Assembly (NCBI GenBank): GCA_964520325.1
Contig: CAZFOB010000001.1
Location: forward strand, 1-64,000
Direction of reading: 5' to 3'
DNA length: 64,000 nt
Origin: CAZFOB01 sp964520325
GTDB lineage: Bacteria; Actinomycetota; JAICYB01
Shown: positions 16,774 through 24,506 of the stretch, piece by piece
Layout: the number at the start of each line of letters is the position of its first letter
Numbering within the stretch: the first letter of the stretch is position 1
Position numbers and translations under genes: made by a program
Notes under the pieces: model-generated
What the model saw: only the letters and a program-made list of their open reading frames with translations
Databases searched by the model: none
What the model was told of the DNA's origin: nothing

Positions 16774-17556
16774 ATGACCCGCTCGCTCGAAGATGTCAAT
16801 CTCGTTCTAGTCCTGAACGGAGAGGGCTTCTCCAAGCGAGCAATCTCCATCCAGACGGGAGTCTCCCGAGCAACGATCCGCGAATGGATCGGGGATCCGA
16901 ACCGCGCGCTCATCCGGACGTCACAACGTCTGTCGGGTGTCACGCGGAAATCTTGCCTCGGTGCTTGCGAGCCGTGGAGGGACATTGACGAGCGCGCATT
17001 TACTTACTTGCTTGGCATGTACCTCGGAGATGGGTGCATCTCGGAACACGCACGCGCTTATCGACTTCGGATCGCGTGCGCAGACGCGTACCCGTTGATC
17101 AAGGATGAAGTCGAAGCCGCCATCAATCGGATCTTGCCAGTCAAGGTAGGCCGAGTTCAGTGCATCGGATGCACAGAAGTAGGTGCCTACTCGTCACATT
17201 GGCCTTGCTTCTTTCCACAGCACGGCAAGGGACGAAAACACGAGCGGTCGATCGTCCTCGAGCGGTGGCAACAAGAGATCGTCGGACGGTACCCACGACC
17301 TTTCATCAGAGGGCTAATCCATAGTGACGGATGCCGTCTCGTCAACGTGGCGGTCCGAGAGCGCGAACTGTGGACGGAACGTCGTACCTACACGCGGTAT
17401 CAGTTCACCAATCGCTCGGACGACATCCGTGGTCTCTTCGGCTGGGCCCTCGATCTCATCGGTGTTCATTGGACCCAGTCCAATAGATGGGTGATCTCAG
17501 TTAGCCGACGCAAGGACGTGCACTACCTGGATTCTTTCGTCGGTCCGAAGCGTTAG
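16774..17556 (+). CDS. HTH plus LAGLIDADG homing-endonuclease-like protein
   Basis: About 260 residues from the ATG at 16774 (a GTG at 16735 is also possible; neither has a clear ribosome binding site). The N-terminus (LVLNGEGFSKRAISIQTGVSRATIREWI) is a helix-turn-helix. Two LAGLIDADG-type motifs follow, YLLGMYLGDGCI and RPFIRGLIHSDGCRL, with Asp present in both, so a single chain could form the whole nuclease fold. It is free-standing, not in an intein or visible intron, and lies beside tRNA-Leu on the opposite strand. Related stand-alone proteins occur in actinobacteria; their role is not established. The 3' end overlaps the hotdog gene convergently by 4 bp. Confidence 0.8.
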   Translation: MTRSLEDVNLVLVLNGEGFSKRAISIQTGVSRATIREWIGDPNRALIRTSQRLSGVTRKSCLGACEPWRDIDERAFTYLLGMYLGDGCISEHARAYRLRIACADAYPLIKDEVEAAINRILPVKVGRVQCIGCTEVGAYSSHWPCFFPQHGKGRKHERSIVLERWQQEIVGRYPRPFIRGLIHSDGCRLVNVAVRERELWTERRTYTRYQFTNRSDDIRGLFGWALDLIGVHWTQSNRWVISVSRRKDVHYLDSFVGPKR

Positions 17557-17888
17557 TCGCGCATTCGAGCTTCACCGACCATCAGGACGTCGCCGTGTTG
17601 GTTCTTGGCCTCGATCTCCCACGCGTCCCCGCTCCCTATCGCGACCACCGTCACATCGTCCTCGGCGAGCACGGCCTTGATGAACTTCACCGAGATCTCT
17701 CCGCGCTCGAGCCACGGCGCTCCGCACTCTCTGGTCATCAGCTCGGACGCGAACGCGAGCGTCTGCATGCCTTGCGCGATCGGCGCGTCCAGACCGGTCC
17801 GTTTGGCGACCTCGACGTCGGAGTGGATGTTGCCCGGTCCCGAGTAGAGCGTCATATCGTCTTGGGTGACGTGCTTGATCAGCTCCAT
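17553..17888 (-). CDS. MaoC-like hotdog dehydratase subunit
   Basis: 111 residues from the ATG at 17888, which overlaps the preceding stop by one base (TGATG). GNIHSDVEVAKRTGLDAPIAQGMQTLAFASELMT is the MaoC/R-hydratase signature, with the Asp and His-type dyad region at NIHSD. Such proteins hydrate or dehydrate enoyl-thioesters. With the adjacent hotdog gene it probably forms a two-subunit hydratase, as in HadAB/HadBC; the substrate is unknown. Confidence 0.82.
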   Translation of the reverse strand: MELIKHVTQDDMTLYSGPGNIHSDVEVAKRTGLDAPIAQGMQTLAFASELMTRECGAPWLERGEISVKFIKAVLAEDDVTVVAIGSGDAWEIEAKNQHGDVLMVGEARMRD

Positions 17889-18286
17889 CAGATCTCCCCC
17901 CGCAGATGCACTTCCGGCCAGATGCATGTCATACGCGCCTGCCACACGAGCTCGCCGTCGCGTTCGAAGTCACAATCGATGGCGACGTAGGCCTTGTCCC
18001 GGCGCATCTCTTTCACCGCGAGGACGCCCTTCCCGACCAACGTCTGGCCCACGTGAACCGCTGCGAAGTACTTGAGCTCTTGATGCGAGTGGATGATCGG
18101 TCCCGGATACTTGGCCCCCAGCACGTAGATCGCGAAATTGCCGGCGACCGACGGATCGATGACGTCGGCGTGCTCTGGTAGCTCGTTGTGCGCGCCGTCG
18201 ATGTAGCGACGATGCAGCTTCTCCGACATCCGGAACTCCATCGGACCGAATCCTTCGCCGACGAATGCGTCCGTCCATCTACCCAC
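17888..18286 (-). CDS. MaoC/FAS1-dehydratase-like hotdog protein (partner subunit)
   Basis: 132 residues from a GTG at 18286 with a good site (AAGGGG, 7 nt upstream) that overlaps the methyltransferase stop region. EFRMSEKLHRRYIDGAHNE and GPIIHSHQELKYFAAVHVGQTLVGKG resemble the non-catalytic hotdog subunit of heterodimeric R-hydratases. It lacks the N-I-H-x-D dyad seen in its neighbour. Coupled one-base overlap to the MaoC gene. Confidence 0.7.
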   Translation of the reverse strand: MGRWTDAFVGEGFGPMEFRMSEKLHRRYIDGAHNELPEHADVIDPSVAGNFAIYVLGAKYPGPIIHSHQELKYFAAVHVGQTLVGKGVLAVKEMRRDKAYVAIDCDFERDGELVWQARMTCIWPEVHLRGEI

Positions 18287-18289
18287 GCT

Positions 18290-18985
18290 TCATCCCCTTT
18301 GGCCTCCCCATCCGTAGTAGAAGAATGCCTCGGTCGAGTGCACCTGGACGTCCCACCCGAGACCGTCGAGCCGCGCGACCAGTTCGTCCGGCTGGTAGTA
18401 GATCTTCACGGCGCGGAACTCACGGCCGTCGTTCAGTTTCCGCGTGATGATCCCGTCGGGTCTGTCGTCCTTCTGGAGGAACTCCGCTGCTCCGTCGACG
18501 GCCGCGATCGGCTTGTTGAGGTTGTCCATGAAGAAGACGCGGCCGCCAGGCTCGAGCGCGCGGTCGACCATCGACCAGAACGCCTTCAACTGATCGGCCG
18601 GAACGTGGGAGAGCCAGAAGCTGAAGAACACGACGTCGTAGCGCTGGTCGGGCTCCCATGTGAAGAGATCGGCAACAACGAACCGTGCGTCCGGAGCGCG
18701 CAAGCGCGCACGTTCGATCACCTCTGGCGACGCGTCGACGCACGTCAGCGATGACGCGTGGCGGGCGACCGCATGCGTCCACCAACCGGTGCCGCACGCG
18801 AGCTCGAGCACGCGGCCCGTCGGCGCGAAGGCGTCGAGTGCGCCCTCGACCTGCTCGACATCTCGGCGCCAGAGGTCATTGGTCACCGGGCCCAGGTCGT
18901 ACATCCCGGTGCGCTGGAACCACTCGTCGTACTCCGGCGCCCGCGCGCGGTAGTAGGCGATCTGTTCCTGCAGAAGGTCATCCAT
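18290..18985 (-). CDS. Class I SAM-dependent methyltransferase
   Basis: 231 residues, Rossmann-fold methyltransferase. Motif I is VLELACGTGWWT (residues ~59-70), motif II VDASPEVIERAR, motif III region DVVFFSFWLSHVP. An N-terminal YYRARAPEYDEWF is seen in small-molecule methyltransferases. The acceptor cannot be predicted. Its start overlaps the trpA stop by 8 bp, so it is expressed with trpA although no link to tryptophan synthesis is apparent. Confidence 0.85.
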   Translation of the reverse strand: MDDLLQEQIAYYRARAPEYDEWFQRTGMYDLGPVTNDLWRRDVEQVEGALDAFAPTGRVLELACGTGWWTHAVARHASSLTCVDASPEVIERARLRAPDARFVVADLFTWEPDQRYDVVFFSFWLSHVPADQLKAFWSMVDRALEPGGRVFFMDNLNKPIAAVDGAAEFLQKDDRPDGIITRKLNDGREFRAVKIYYQPDELVARLDGLGWDVQVHSTEAFFYYGWGGQRG

Positions 18986-19754
18986 CGAGCGCCTCCCGCA
19001 TCGACTTCACGAGCTGGACGGCTGCATCGACGCCGTCCTCCTGGATCGCACGGATGACCGCGCTGCCGACGATCACGCCGTCGGCGAAGGTGCATGCGTC
19101 CACAGCTTGTTCCGGCGTCGAGACGCCGAGGCCGATCAACGCCGGACGGTCTGTCACCTCGCGCACGAGATCGACGACCTGCCGCGCACGATCGGAGAGC
19201 GAGGTGCGCACGCCGGTCACGCCGAGCAGCGAGACGCAGTAAACGAAGCCTGATCCCTCCCGGACTATCGCCTCGACCCGCTCACGCGGCGTCGTGGGGG
19301 CGGTGAGGAAGACGGTTGCGAGATCGTTCGCACGCGCGGCCGCCGTCCACGGACCGGCTTCCTCGACCGGGAGGTCGGGGATGATGAGGCCCGCCGCTCC
19401 GGAGCTCGCGGCCTGTTTCGCAAAGGTTTCCTCGCCCATCGCGAGGATCGGGTTGACGTAGGTCATGTACACGAACGGGACTGCGGTCTTTAACGCTTCC
19501 ATCGTCCGGATCGTGGTGGCCGGACGCATCTCCGCCCGCAGCGCCACATCGCCAGCGCGCTGGATCACTGGTCCGTCCATCAACGGGTCGGAGAACGGGA
19601 CGCCGATCTCGATGAGATCGGCTCCCGCATCGATCACACCGTAGAGGAGGTCCCCGAACGCCTCGGGGGACGGGAACCCGCACATGAGATACGGCGCGAG
19701 GATCTTGCGTCCGCGTTCACGCAGGTAGGTCTCGAGCTTGGTCTCGAGTTTCAC
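18978..19754 (-). CDS. trpA: Tryptophan synthase alpha subunit
   Basis: Splits indole-3-glycerol phosphate to indole, which is channelled to TrpB. 258 residues from a GTG at 19754 (GTGA overlap with the cupin stop); the open frame runs further upstream but only inside the cupin gene. Catalytic Glu and Asp are in LIEIGVPFSDPLMDGPVIQRA; the phosphate-binding loop GLGVSTPEQAV and GVIVGSAVI are intact. trpA is separated from trpB by a cupin gene and an opposed VOC gene, which is unusual. Confidence 0.95.
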   Translation of the reverse strand: MKLETKLETYLRERGRKILAPYLMCGFPSPEAFGDLLYGVIDAGADLIEIGVPFSDPLMDGPVIQRAGDVALRAEMRPATTIRTMEALKTAVPFVYMTYVNPILAMGEETFAKQAASSGAAGLIIPDLPVEEAGPWTAAARANDLATVFLTAPTTPRERVEAIVREGSGFVYCVSLLGVTGVRTSLSDRARQVVDLVREVTDRPALIGLGVSTPEQAVDACTFADGVIVGSAVIRAIQEDGVDAAVQLVKSMREALDG

Positions 19755-20149
19755 AGGCGGAGCTCCCGCATGACGGCCGCCGGGTCGTACGTCTCGCACT
19801 CGACGATGATCACCTTCATACCCGTCTCGGTTCCCGATTCGTGGGACTCGCCGGACTCCCAGTACGCGGCGTGGTTCGCCCGGATCGCCACTTTCTTTCC
19901 GTCGTCGCCACAGACCCAGCCACTCCCTTCCACGACGCAGAACAGCTGCGGTCCGGTCGCCGGGTGACGCGGGAAGAATCCGCCGGCACCGACGTGGAAA
20001 CACGCGAACCGAGCACCGGCGTCCGAGATAAATATGGGACTGATCACCACCTTCGATGTCTTCGGGTCGACGCGGTGCGAGACACCTTTCGCGTCGGTCC
20101 ACTGCGTGAGCGGACGCCCGCCGCTGGGGTCGAAGGAGAACATGCGCAC
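19751..20149 (-). CDS. Small cupin-domain protein
   Basis: 132 residues forming one cupin barrel. The first cupin motif is GGFFPRHPATGPQLFCVVEGSGWV, with His and the Glu; the second region is NHAAYWESGESHESGT, supplying the second His. The metal and substrate are unknown. A GTG start at 20149 or an ATG two codons later are equally likely. GTGA coupling to trpA suggests coexpression. Confidence 0.78.
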   Translation of the reverse strand: MRMFSFDPSGGRPLTQWTDAKGVSHRVDPKTSKVVISPIFISDAGARFACFHVGAGGFFPRHPATGPQLFCVVEGSGWVCGDDGKKVAIRANHAAYWESGESHESGTETGMKVIIVECETYDPAAVMRELRL

Positions 20150-20184
20150 GGATCGAGCGTAGCGACTCCCTCAGATGGCGTGAC

Positions 20185-20190
20185 CATAAT
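20185..20190 (+). promoter_or_regulatory. Candidate -10 box placing the VOC gene on a leaderless transcript
   Basis: CATAAT ends 5 nt before the GTG start codon at 20196, so transcription at the normal +1 distance would begin at or next to the start codon. No clear -35 is seen. Leaderless messages are common in actinobacteria, which makes this plausible but unproven. Confidence 0.3.
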
Positions 20191-20195
20191 GACGC

Positions 20196-20576
20196 GTGCG
20201 CATCTCCGGCTTACATCACGCCCAGATCTGCATCCCGAAGGGGGCCGAGGGCGACGCACGCGCGTTCTATTGCGGCGTGCTCGGCCTTCCCGAGATCGAC
20301 AAACCGAGCTCGCTTGCCGGACGCGGCGGTTTGTGGCTCCAGGTCGGCGACCGTCAGGTGCACCTCGGGACGGAAGGGCCGGTCGATCGCACGGCCACCA
20401 AAGCACACCTCGCCTATGAGGTCCACGACCTCGGAGCCTGGCGCGTGCGGTTGCTCGAGGAAGGCATCACCGCGGAGGACGGCGTGAAGATCCCCGGCTA
20501 CGAACGCTTCGAGTTCCGCGACCCCTTCGGCAATCGCCTGGAATTTATCGAACGCCTCATCCAGCCGACGGACTGA
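20196..20576 (+). CDS. VOC-family (glyoxalase/bleomycin-resistance fold) protein
   Basis: 126 residues with the paired beta-alpha-beta-beta-beta modules: ISGLHHAQICIPKGAE with the first metal His, FYCGVLGLPEI, RQVHLGT, AHLAYEVHDL and RFEFRDPFGNRLEFIE, the last two giving further metal ligands. Closest in look to small lactoylglutathione-lyase-like proteins; no substrate can be assigned. It lies on the opposite strand between trpB and the cupin-trpA pair, and its last 20 bp overlap the 3' end of trpB. Confidence 0.82.
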   Translation: MRISGLHHAQICIPKGAEGDARAFYCGVLGLPEIDKPSSLAGRGGLWLQVGDRQVHLGTEGPVDRTATKAHLAYEVHDLGAWRVRLLEEGITAEDGVKIPGYERFEFRDPFGNRLEFIERLIQPTD

Positions 20577-21753
20577 CGAGCTTGCGAACCGTCTCGACGT
20601 CCTTGTCTCCGCGACCAGAGAGAAGCAGCAGGACGGTCTGTCCGGTCGGCGGTTCACGAATCAGCCACGCGATCGCGTGCGCGGCTTCGAGCGCGGGAAC
20701 GATGCCTTCGAGCTCGGAGAACGTCCGGAACGCTGCGAGCGCTTCGTCGTCGGTAACCGAAACGTACGTCGCCAGTCCTTCAGCCGCGAGATAGGCGTGC
20801 TCGGGCCCCGAGCCCGGGTAGTCGAGTCCGGCGGAGACCGAATGGGCGGGACGGATCAAGCCGTCCGGCTCTTGCAGGATGCGCGTGCGTGCGCCGTGCA
20901 GCACGCCGTCGGTTCCCGCCGAGATGGACGCTCCGTGCTGGTCGGTGTCGATCCCAGCTCCACCGGGCTCGACGCCGACGAGCTTCACGCCGGGGATGCC
21001 GACGAAGCCGGAGAAGATCCCCATCGCGTTCGAGCCACCACCGACGCATGCGCACACCACGTTCGGCATCGCACCGGTCTTCTCGACGATCTGTGCGCGC
21101 GCTTCCTCGCCGATCACCATCTGCAGCTCCTTGACGAGCCACGGGAACGGGTGAGGGCCGACGACTGAGCCGATCACGTAATGCGTCGTCTCGACGTTGG
21201 CCACCCAGTCGCGGAAGGCCTCGTTGATGGCGTCCTTGAGCGTTCGGCTCCCGGAATCGACCGGGACGACCTCGGCCCCCAGCATCTGCATGCGGAAGAC
21301 GTTGAGAGCCTGGCGTTCGACGTCAACCGCGCCCATGTACACCACGCACTCCATGCCGAACAGGGCTGCGCCGGTGGCTGTAGCAACACCATGCTGTCCG
21401 GCGCCGGTCTCGGCGATGATCCGATTCTTGCCGAGCCGTTTCGCGAGCAGGCACTGACCGAGAACGTTGTTGATCTTGTGCGAGCCCGTGTGGTTCAGGT
21501 CCTCGCGCTTGACCCACACCTCCGCGCCGATGCGCTCGCCGAACCGCTCGGCACGGTAGAGAGACGTCGGTCGTCCGGCGTAGTCGCGCCGGTATGCGTC
21601 GAGCGCGGACAGGAACACCGGATCCTCACGCGCCTCGCGCCACGCCGCTTCGAGCTCGAGGAGCGCCGGCATGAGGACTTCGGGCGCGTAGCGTCCGCCG
21701 TAGTCGCCGTAACGGCCGTGCTCGTCCGGAAGGATCTCGAGCGGCTTCTCCAT
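20557..21753 (-). CDS. trpB: Tryptophan synthase beta subunit
   Basis: PLP enzyme condensing indole with serine. 398 residues from the ATG at 21753 (MEKPLEILPDEHGRYGDYGG). PLP lysine in LNHTGSHKINN; ETGAGQHGVATAT, CVGGGSNAMGIF (phosphate loop) and the conserved EPGGAG block are present. The length and the GRYGDYGGRYAPEVLMPAL N-terminus indicate the canonical TrpB1 type that works with TrpA. Confidence 0.97.
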   Translation of the reverse strand: MEKPLEILPDEHGRYGDYGGRYAPEVLMPALLELEAAWREAREDPVFLSALDAYRRDYAGRPTSLYRAERFGERIGAEVWVKREDLNHTGSHKINNVLGQCLLAKRLGKNRIIAETGAGQHGVATATGAALFGMECVVYMGAVDVERQALNVFRMQMLGAEVVPVDSGSRTLKDAINEAFRDWVANVETTHYVIGSVVGPHPFPWLVKELQMVIGEEARAQIVEKTGAMPNVVCACVGGGSNAMGIFSGFVGIPGVKLVGVEPGGAGIDTDQHGASISAGTDGVLHGARTRILQEPDGLIRPAHSVSAGLDYPGSGPEHAYLAAEGLATYVSVTDDEALAAFRTFSELEGIVPALEAAHAIAWLIREPPTGQTVLLLLSGRGDKDVETVRKLVSPSAG

Positions 21754-21773
21754 GAGATGAGTGTAGGTGCGGC

Positions 21774-23120
21774 TCAGCGCTCGACCGCGTAGAGCTGCCA
21801 TTCGTTCGGCACGCCCTTCAGCGAGTGCGCTCCTCGGTCGGCGAACCTCAGATCCGATCCGACGACCAGGTCAACGACGGTGCGCGAGACGAGCACCTCA
21901 CCGGGCCCCGCGATTGCCGCAACACGATCAGCGATGTGGACGGCGATTCCACCGATGTCGTTCTTACGGCGCTCGATCTCGCCGGTGTGCAGACCTGCTC
22001 GCACTTCGATGCCGAGTGACGCCACGGTTTCGACGATCGAGCGGGCGCATCGCACCGCCCGCGCCGGTCCGTCGAAAGTCGCGAGAACACCGTCGCCACG
22101 CCCGATACTCGACACCTTCAGTCCGTTGTGCCGCTCGAGCTGTCGCGAGACTTCAGCATTGTGCGCGTCGAGCAGTTCCCTCCACCGACGGTCCCCCATT
22201 GCCGACGCGTGCTCTGTAGAGCCGACGATGTCGGTGAACAGGACGGTGCTCAGCACGCGGTCCGGTTCGCGCACGGGACGCACACCGGTGACGAACTCCT
22301 CGATCTCGGACAGCACGGCCTCCTGGTCGCCCAACCACGGGTACAAGGCACCGCCGTGGAGCTCGACGTACTTCGCGCCTTCGATGTGCTCGGCGAGGTA
22401 GCGGCCATGCCCAACACGACAGTACGGCTGGTCGAGGCTGTGAAGGATCATCGTGGGTGAACGGACGGAAGGCAGAACATGACGGACGTCCATCGCTCCT
22501 GTCCACCGCATGAGCTCCTCCATCGTGCCTGGGTTCGTTGCGACGCGAATGAGACGGCGGTACGAGTCCTGGAGCAGCGCGTCGGATGCTGAGGCCGGTG
22601 CGACGACGGCGAACGTTCCGTTGTCTTCGCCGAGCACGTATCTGCCCATCAGCTCTTCCACGCGGCGCCTTGTCCGCTCGGGCATGCCCTCCGGATAATC
22701 GACAGCTCGGCCTACGCACGCGCTGGTGTTTATGAGCACAAGGCCGACCGTACGTTCAGGATGCGTCGCTGAATACAGGATCTGCGCCGGCCCCGACTCG
22801 AACACGCCGACGATCGCAGCTCGCTCGGAAGAGCAGGCATCCATCACCGCCGTGATGTCCTCCATCGAGGCCTCCAGCGTGAGGTTGTCGAGGTCGACAC
22901 GGTCCGACATCCCGTGTCCGCGGCGATCGAAGACGATCAGCCGCGAGAACGAGGCGAGTCCCTCGAGAAAGCGCGCGACCTCAGGCACATCCCACTGGAC
23001 GTCGCAGTGTGAGTGCCAGCCGCCCTGGTACACGAGATCGACGGGACCGTCTCCCACCACCTGATACGCGACATAGTCCTCACCCGCACGCGCGTAATGC
23101 ACCTCGGGCCTAGTTGTCAT
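21774..23120 (-). CDS. Class III adenylate/guanylate cyclase with degenerate alpha/beta-hydrolase domain
   Basis: 448 residues. Residues ~5-280 align with the alpha/beta-hydrolase domain of actinobacterial hydrolase-cyclase fusions (RLIVFDRRGHGMSDR, SATHPERTVGLVLIN, GHGRYLAEHIEGAKYVEL). However, the nucleophile elbow reads GVFESGP where relatives have G-V-S-E-G-G-P, so Phe107 replaces Ser; the Asp position holds Gln231 and the His position Leu259. Residues ~288-448 are a class III cyclase domain with LFTDIVGSTEHA (metal Asp297), GRGDGVLATF (second metal Asp) and GIAVHIADRVAAIAGPGEVLVS. It probably makes cAMP or cGMP under control of a non-catalytic ligand-binding domain. The ATG overlaps the trpF stop (ATGA). 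Confidence 0.88.
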   Translation of the reverse strand: MTTRPEVHYARAGEDYVAYQVVGDGPVDLVYQGGWHSHCDVQWDVPEVARFLEGLASFSRLIVFDRRGHGMSDRVDLDNLTLEASMEDITAVMDACSSERAAIVGVFESGPAQILYSATHPERTVGLVLINTSACVGRAVDYPEGMPERTRRRVEELMGRYVLGEDNGTFAVVAPASASDALLQDSYRRLIRVATNPGTMEELMRWTGAMDVRHVLPSVRSPTMILHSLDQPYCRVGHGRYLAEHIEGAKYVELHGGALYPWLGDQEAVLSEIEEFVTGVRPVREPDRVLSTVLFTDIVGSTEHASAMGDRRWRELLDAHNAEVSRQLERHNGLKVSSIGRGDGVLATFDGPARAVRCARSIVETVASLGIEVRAGLHTGEIERRKNDIGGIAVHIADRVAAIAGPGEVLVSRTVVDLVVGSDLRFADRGAHSLKGVPNEWQLYAVER

Positions 23121-23746
23121 GCTCCTCTGGCGGATTCGACGAACGCGCGCATGGCTTCAGCATCCTTGATGCCGGGCTCCCGTTCTACGCCGGAGGAAAC
23201 ATCCACACCGATGGGCCTCAGGCGTCGCATAGCCTCGGCGACGTTGGATGGCTTCAAGCCCCCGGACAACACGAACGGGACGTCCGGACGGTTCGATTCG
23301 AGCACGTCCCACGGGGCGACCATGCCGGTGCCCCCGAGCTGACCCTCGACGTACGCGTCGAGATGGACGGCGTCGCACAGCAGGCGTTCAAGCGCGACGA
23401 GATCCTCGGCGTCGCGGACGCGAACGGTTCGGAGCACCGTCATGTTGTCGGGAAGGAATCGGCCGGCAACGACAGTCGCCGGGAACTGCACTCCGTCGAG
23501 GCGAAGAGCCTCAGCGATCGAAGCGATCTCGCGCGGATGCGAATCGTCGAAGACACCGAACGCGGCGACCTCGGCCGGGATGGCGGCGCGGATCGCGTCG
23601 GCCTGCGCAAGCGAGACGCGACGCGACGACGGGGCGAAGATCATCCCGACGGCCGATACTCCGGCATCGACGGCAGCCTTGGCATCGTCGGGGATGGTGA
23701 CGCCGTCGACTTTCACCCACAGCCCGCGTGGGTCGGCGATCTTCAT
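23117..23746 (-). CDS. trpF: Phosphoribosylanthranilate isomerase with Asp in place of the catalytic Cys
   Basis: Third step of tryptophan synthesis: Amadori rearrangement of phosphoribosylanthranilate. 209 residues with the TrpF (beta/alpha)8 pattern: AAVDAGVSAVGMIFAPSSRRVS, VQFPA region, VHLDAYVEGQLGGTGMVAPWDVL (general-acid Asp and phosphate loop) and LSGGLKPSNVAEA. The N-terminal K-I-C-G-x-T motif, whose Cys is the general base, reads VKVDGVT, with Asp14. The rest looks intact, and the gene is tightly coupled (ATGA overlaps) to trpC and the cyclase gene. Either Asp serves as base or activity is reduced. HisA in this window looks like ordinary HisA, not bifunctional PriA. Confidence 0.9.
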   Translation of the reverse strand: MKIADPRGLWVKVDGVTIPDDAKAAVDAGVSAVGMIFAPSSRRVSLAQADAIRAAIPAEVAAFGVFDDSHPREIASIAEALRLDGVQFPATVVAGRFLPDNMTVLRTVRVRDAEDLVALERLLCDAVHLDAYVEGQLGGTGMVAPWDVLESNRPDVPFVLSGGLKPSNVAEAMRRLRPIGVDVSSGVEREPGIKDAEAMRAFVESARGA

Positions 23747-24504
23747 GAGCCCAGCAGCTCCTTCAGCTTCGCGACAGGATCGGTCGCCGTCACGATCGCC
23801 TCACCGATCAAAGCTGCGTGCACGCCGATGTCTTGCAGCGCCTCGATATCGGCGCGGGTGGAGATAGCGCTCTCCGCGACGAGGACGACGTCGTCCGGCA
23901 CGAGCTTGCGCAACCTTGCCGTCGCGCTGGGGTCCTCCTCGAAGGTTTCGAGGTCGCGGTGAGTGATGCCGATGACGTCCGATCCGGCGGTGAGTGCTGC
24001 GTCCAGATCGGCTTGGTCGAAGACCTCCACGAGCGGAGTAAGCCCGAGCGCACGTGCGCGCGCGATCAACGCGGGCAACTCGCCGCCGACTATGCGGACG
24101 ATCAGCAGCACAGCGTCGGCACCACATACGCGCGCGTGGACCAACTGCACCGGATCGAGCACGAAGTCCTTCCAGAGAACGGGAAGAGCGATCGCACCCC
24201 GCGCTGAGATGAGGTCTTCCGACGAACCCGAGAAGAACTCGGGTTCGGTGAGCACCGATACTGCGCGCGCTCCACCGCGCTCGTACGCCGCTGCGAGCGT
24301 CGCCGGATCGAGATCAGGACGAAGGTCTCCCTTCGATGGCGAGCGACGCTTGATCTCGGCGATGATCGACATGCCGTCCGAAGCGAGTGCAGCGCGGAAG
24401 TCGCGTGGGGCTGGGACGTTGTTCAGCCGCGCTTCGAGCGCAGGGCCATCGAGCTCCGCGATCGCCCGACGCCGTGACGCAACGATCTTCTCGAGGAACG
24501 ACAT
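23743..24504 (-). CDS. trpC: Indole-3-glycerol phosphate synthase
   Basis: Ring-closing decarboxylation of CdRP to indoleglycerol phosphate. 253 residues. Catalytic residues visible are Glu50 and Lys52 (IIAEIKRRSPSKG), Lys112 (VLWKDFVLD), Glu160 (TPLVEVF) and the Glu-Ser pair in VAESAISTRAD. The conserved Asn of the I-G-I-N-x-R-D-L motif, which binds substrate, is replaced by Thr181 (IGITHRDL). Starts 2 bp after the trpD stop; monofunctional, as usual in actinobacteria. Confidence 0.93.
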   Translation of the reverse strand: MSFLEKIVASRRRAIAELDGPALEARLNNVPAPRDFRAALASDGMSIIAEIKRRSPSKGDLRPDLDPATLAAAYERGGARAVSVLTEPEFFSGSSEDLISARGAIALPVLWKDFVLDPVQLVHARVCGADAVLLIVRIVGGELPALIARARALGLTPLVEVFDQADLDAALTAGSDVIGITHRDLETFEEDPSATARLRKLVPDDVVLVAESAISTRADIEALQDIGVHAALIGEAIVTATDPVAKLKELLGS

Positions 24505-24506
24505 CG

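Noticed and set aside
16774..17556. LAGLIDADG protein as part of an intein or group I intron
   Set aside because: No splicing motifs or split host gene surround it, and the neighbouring tRNA is uninterrupted.
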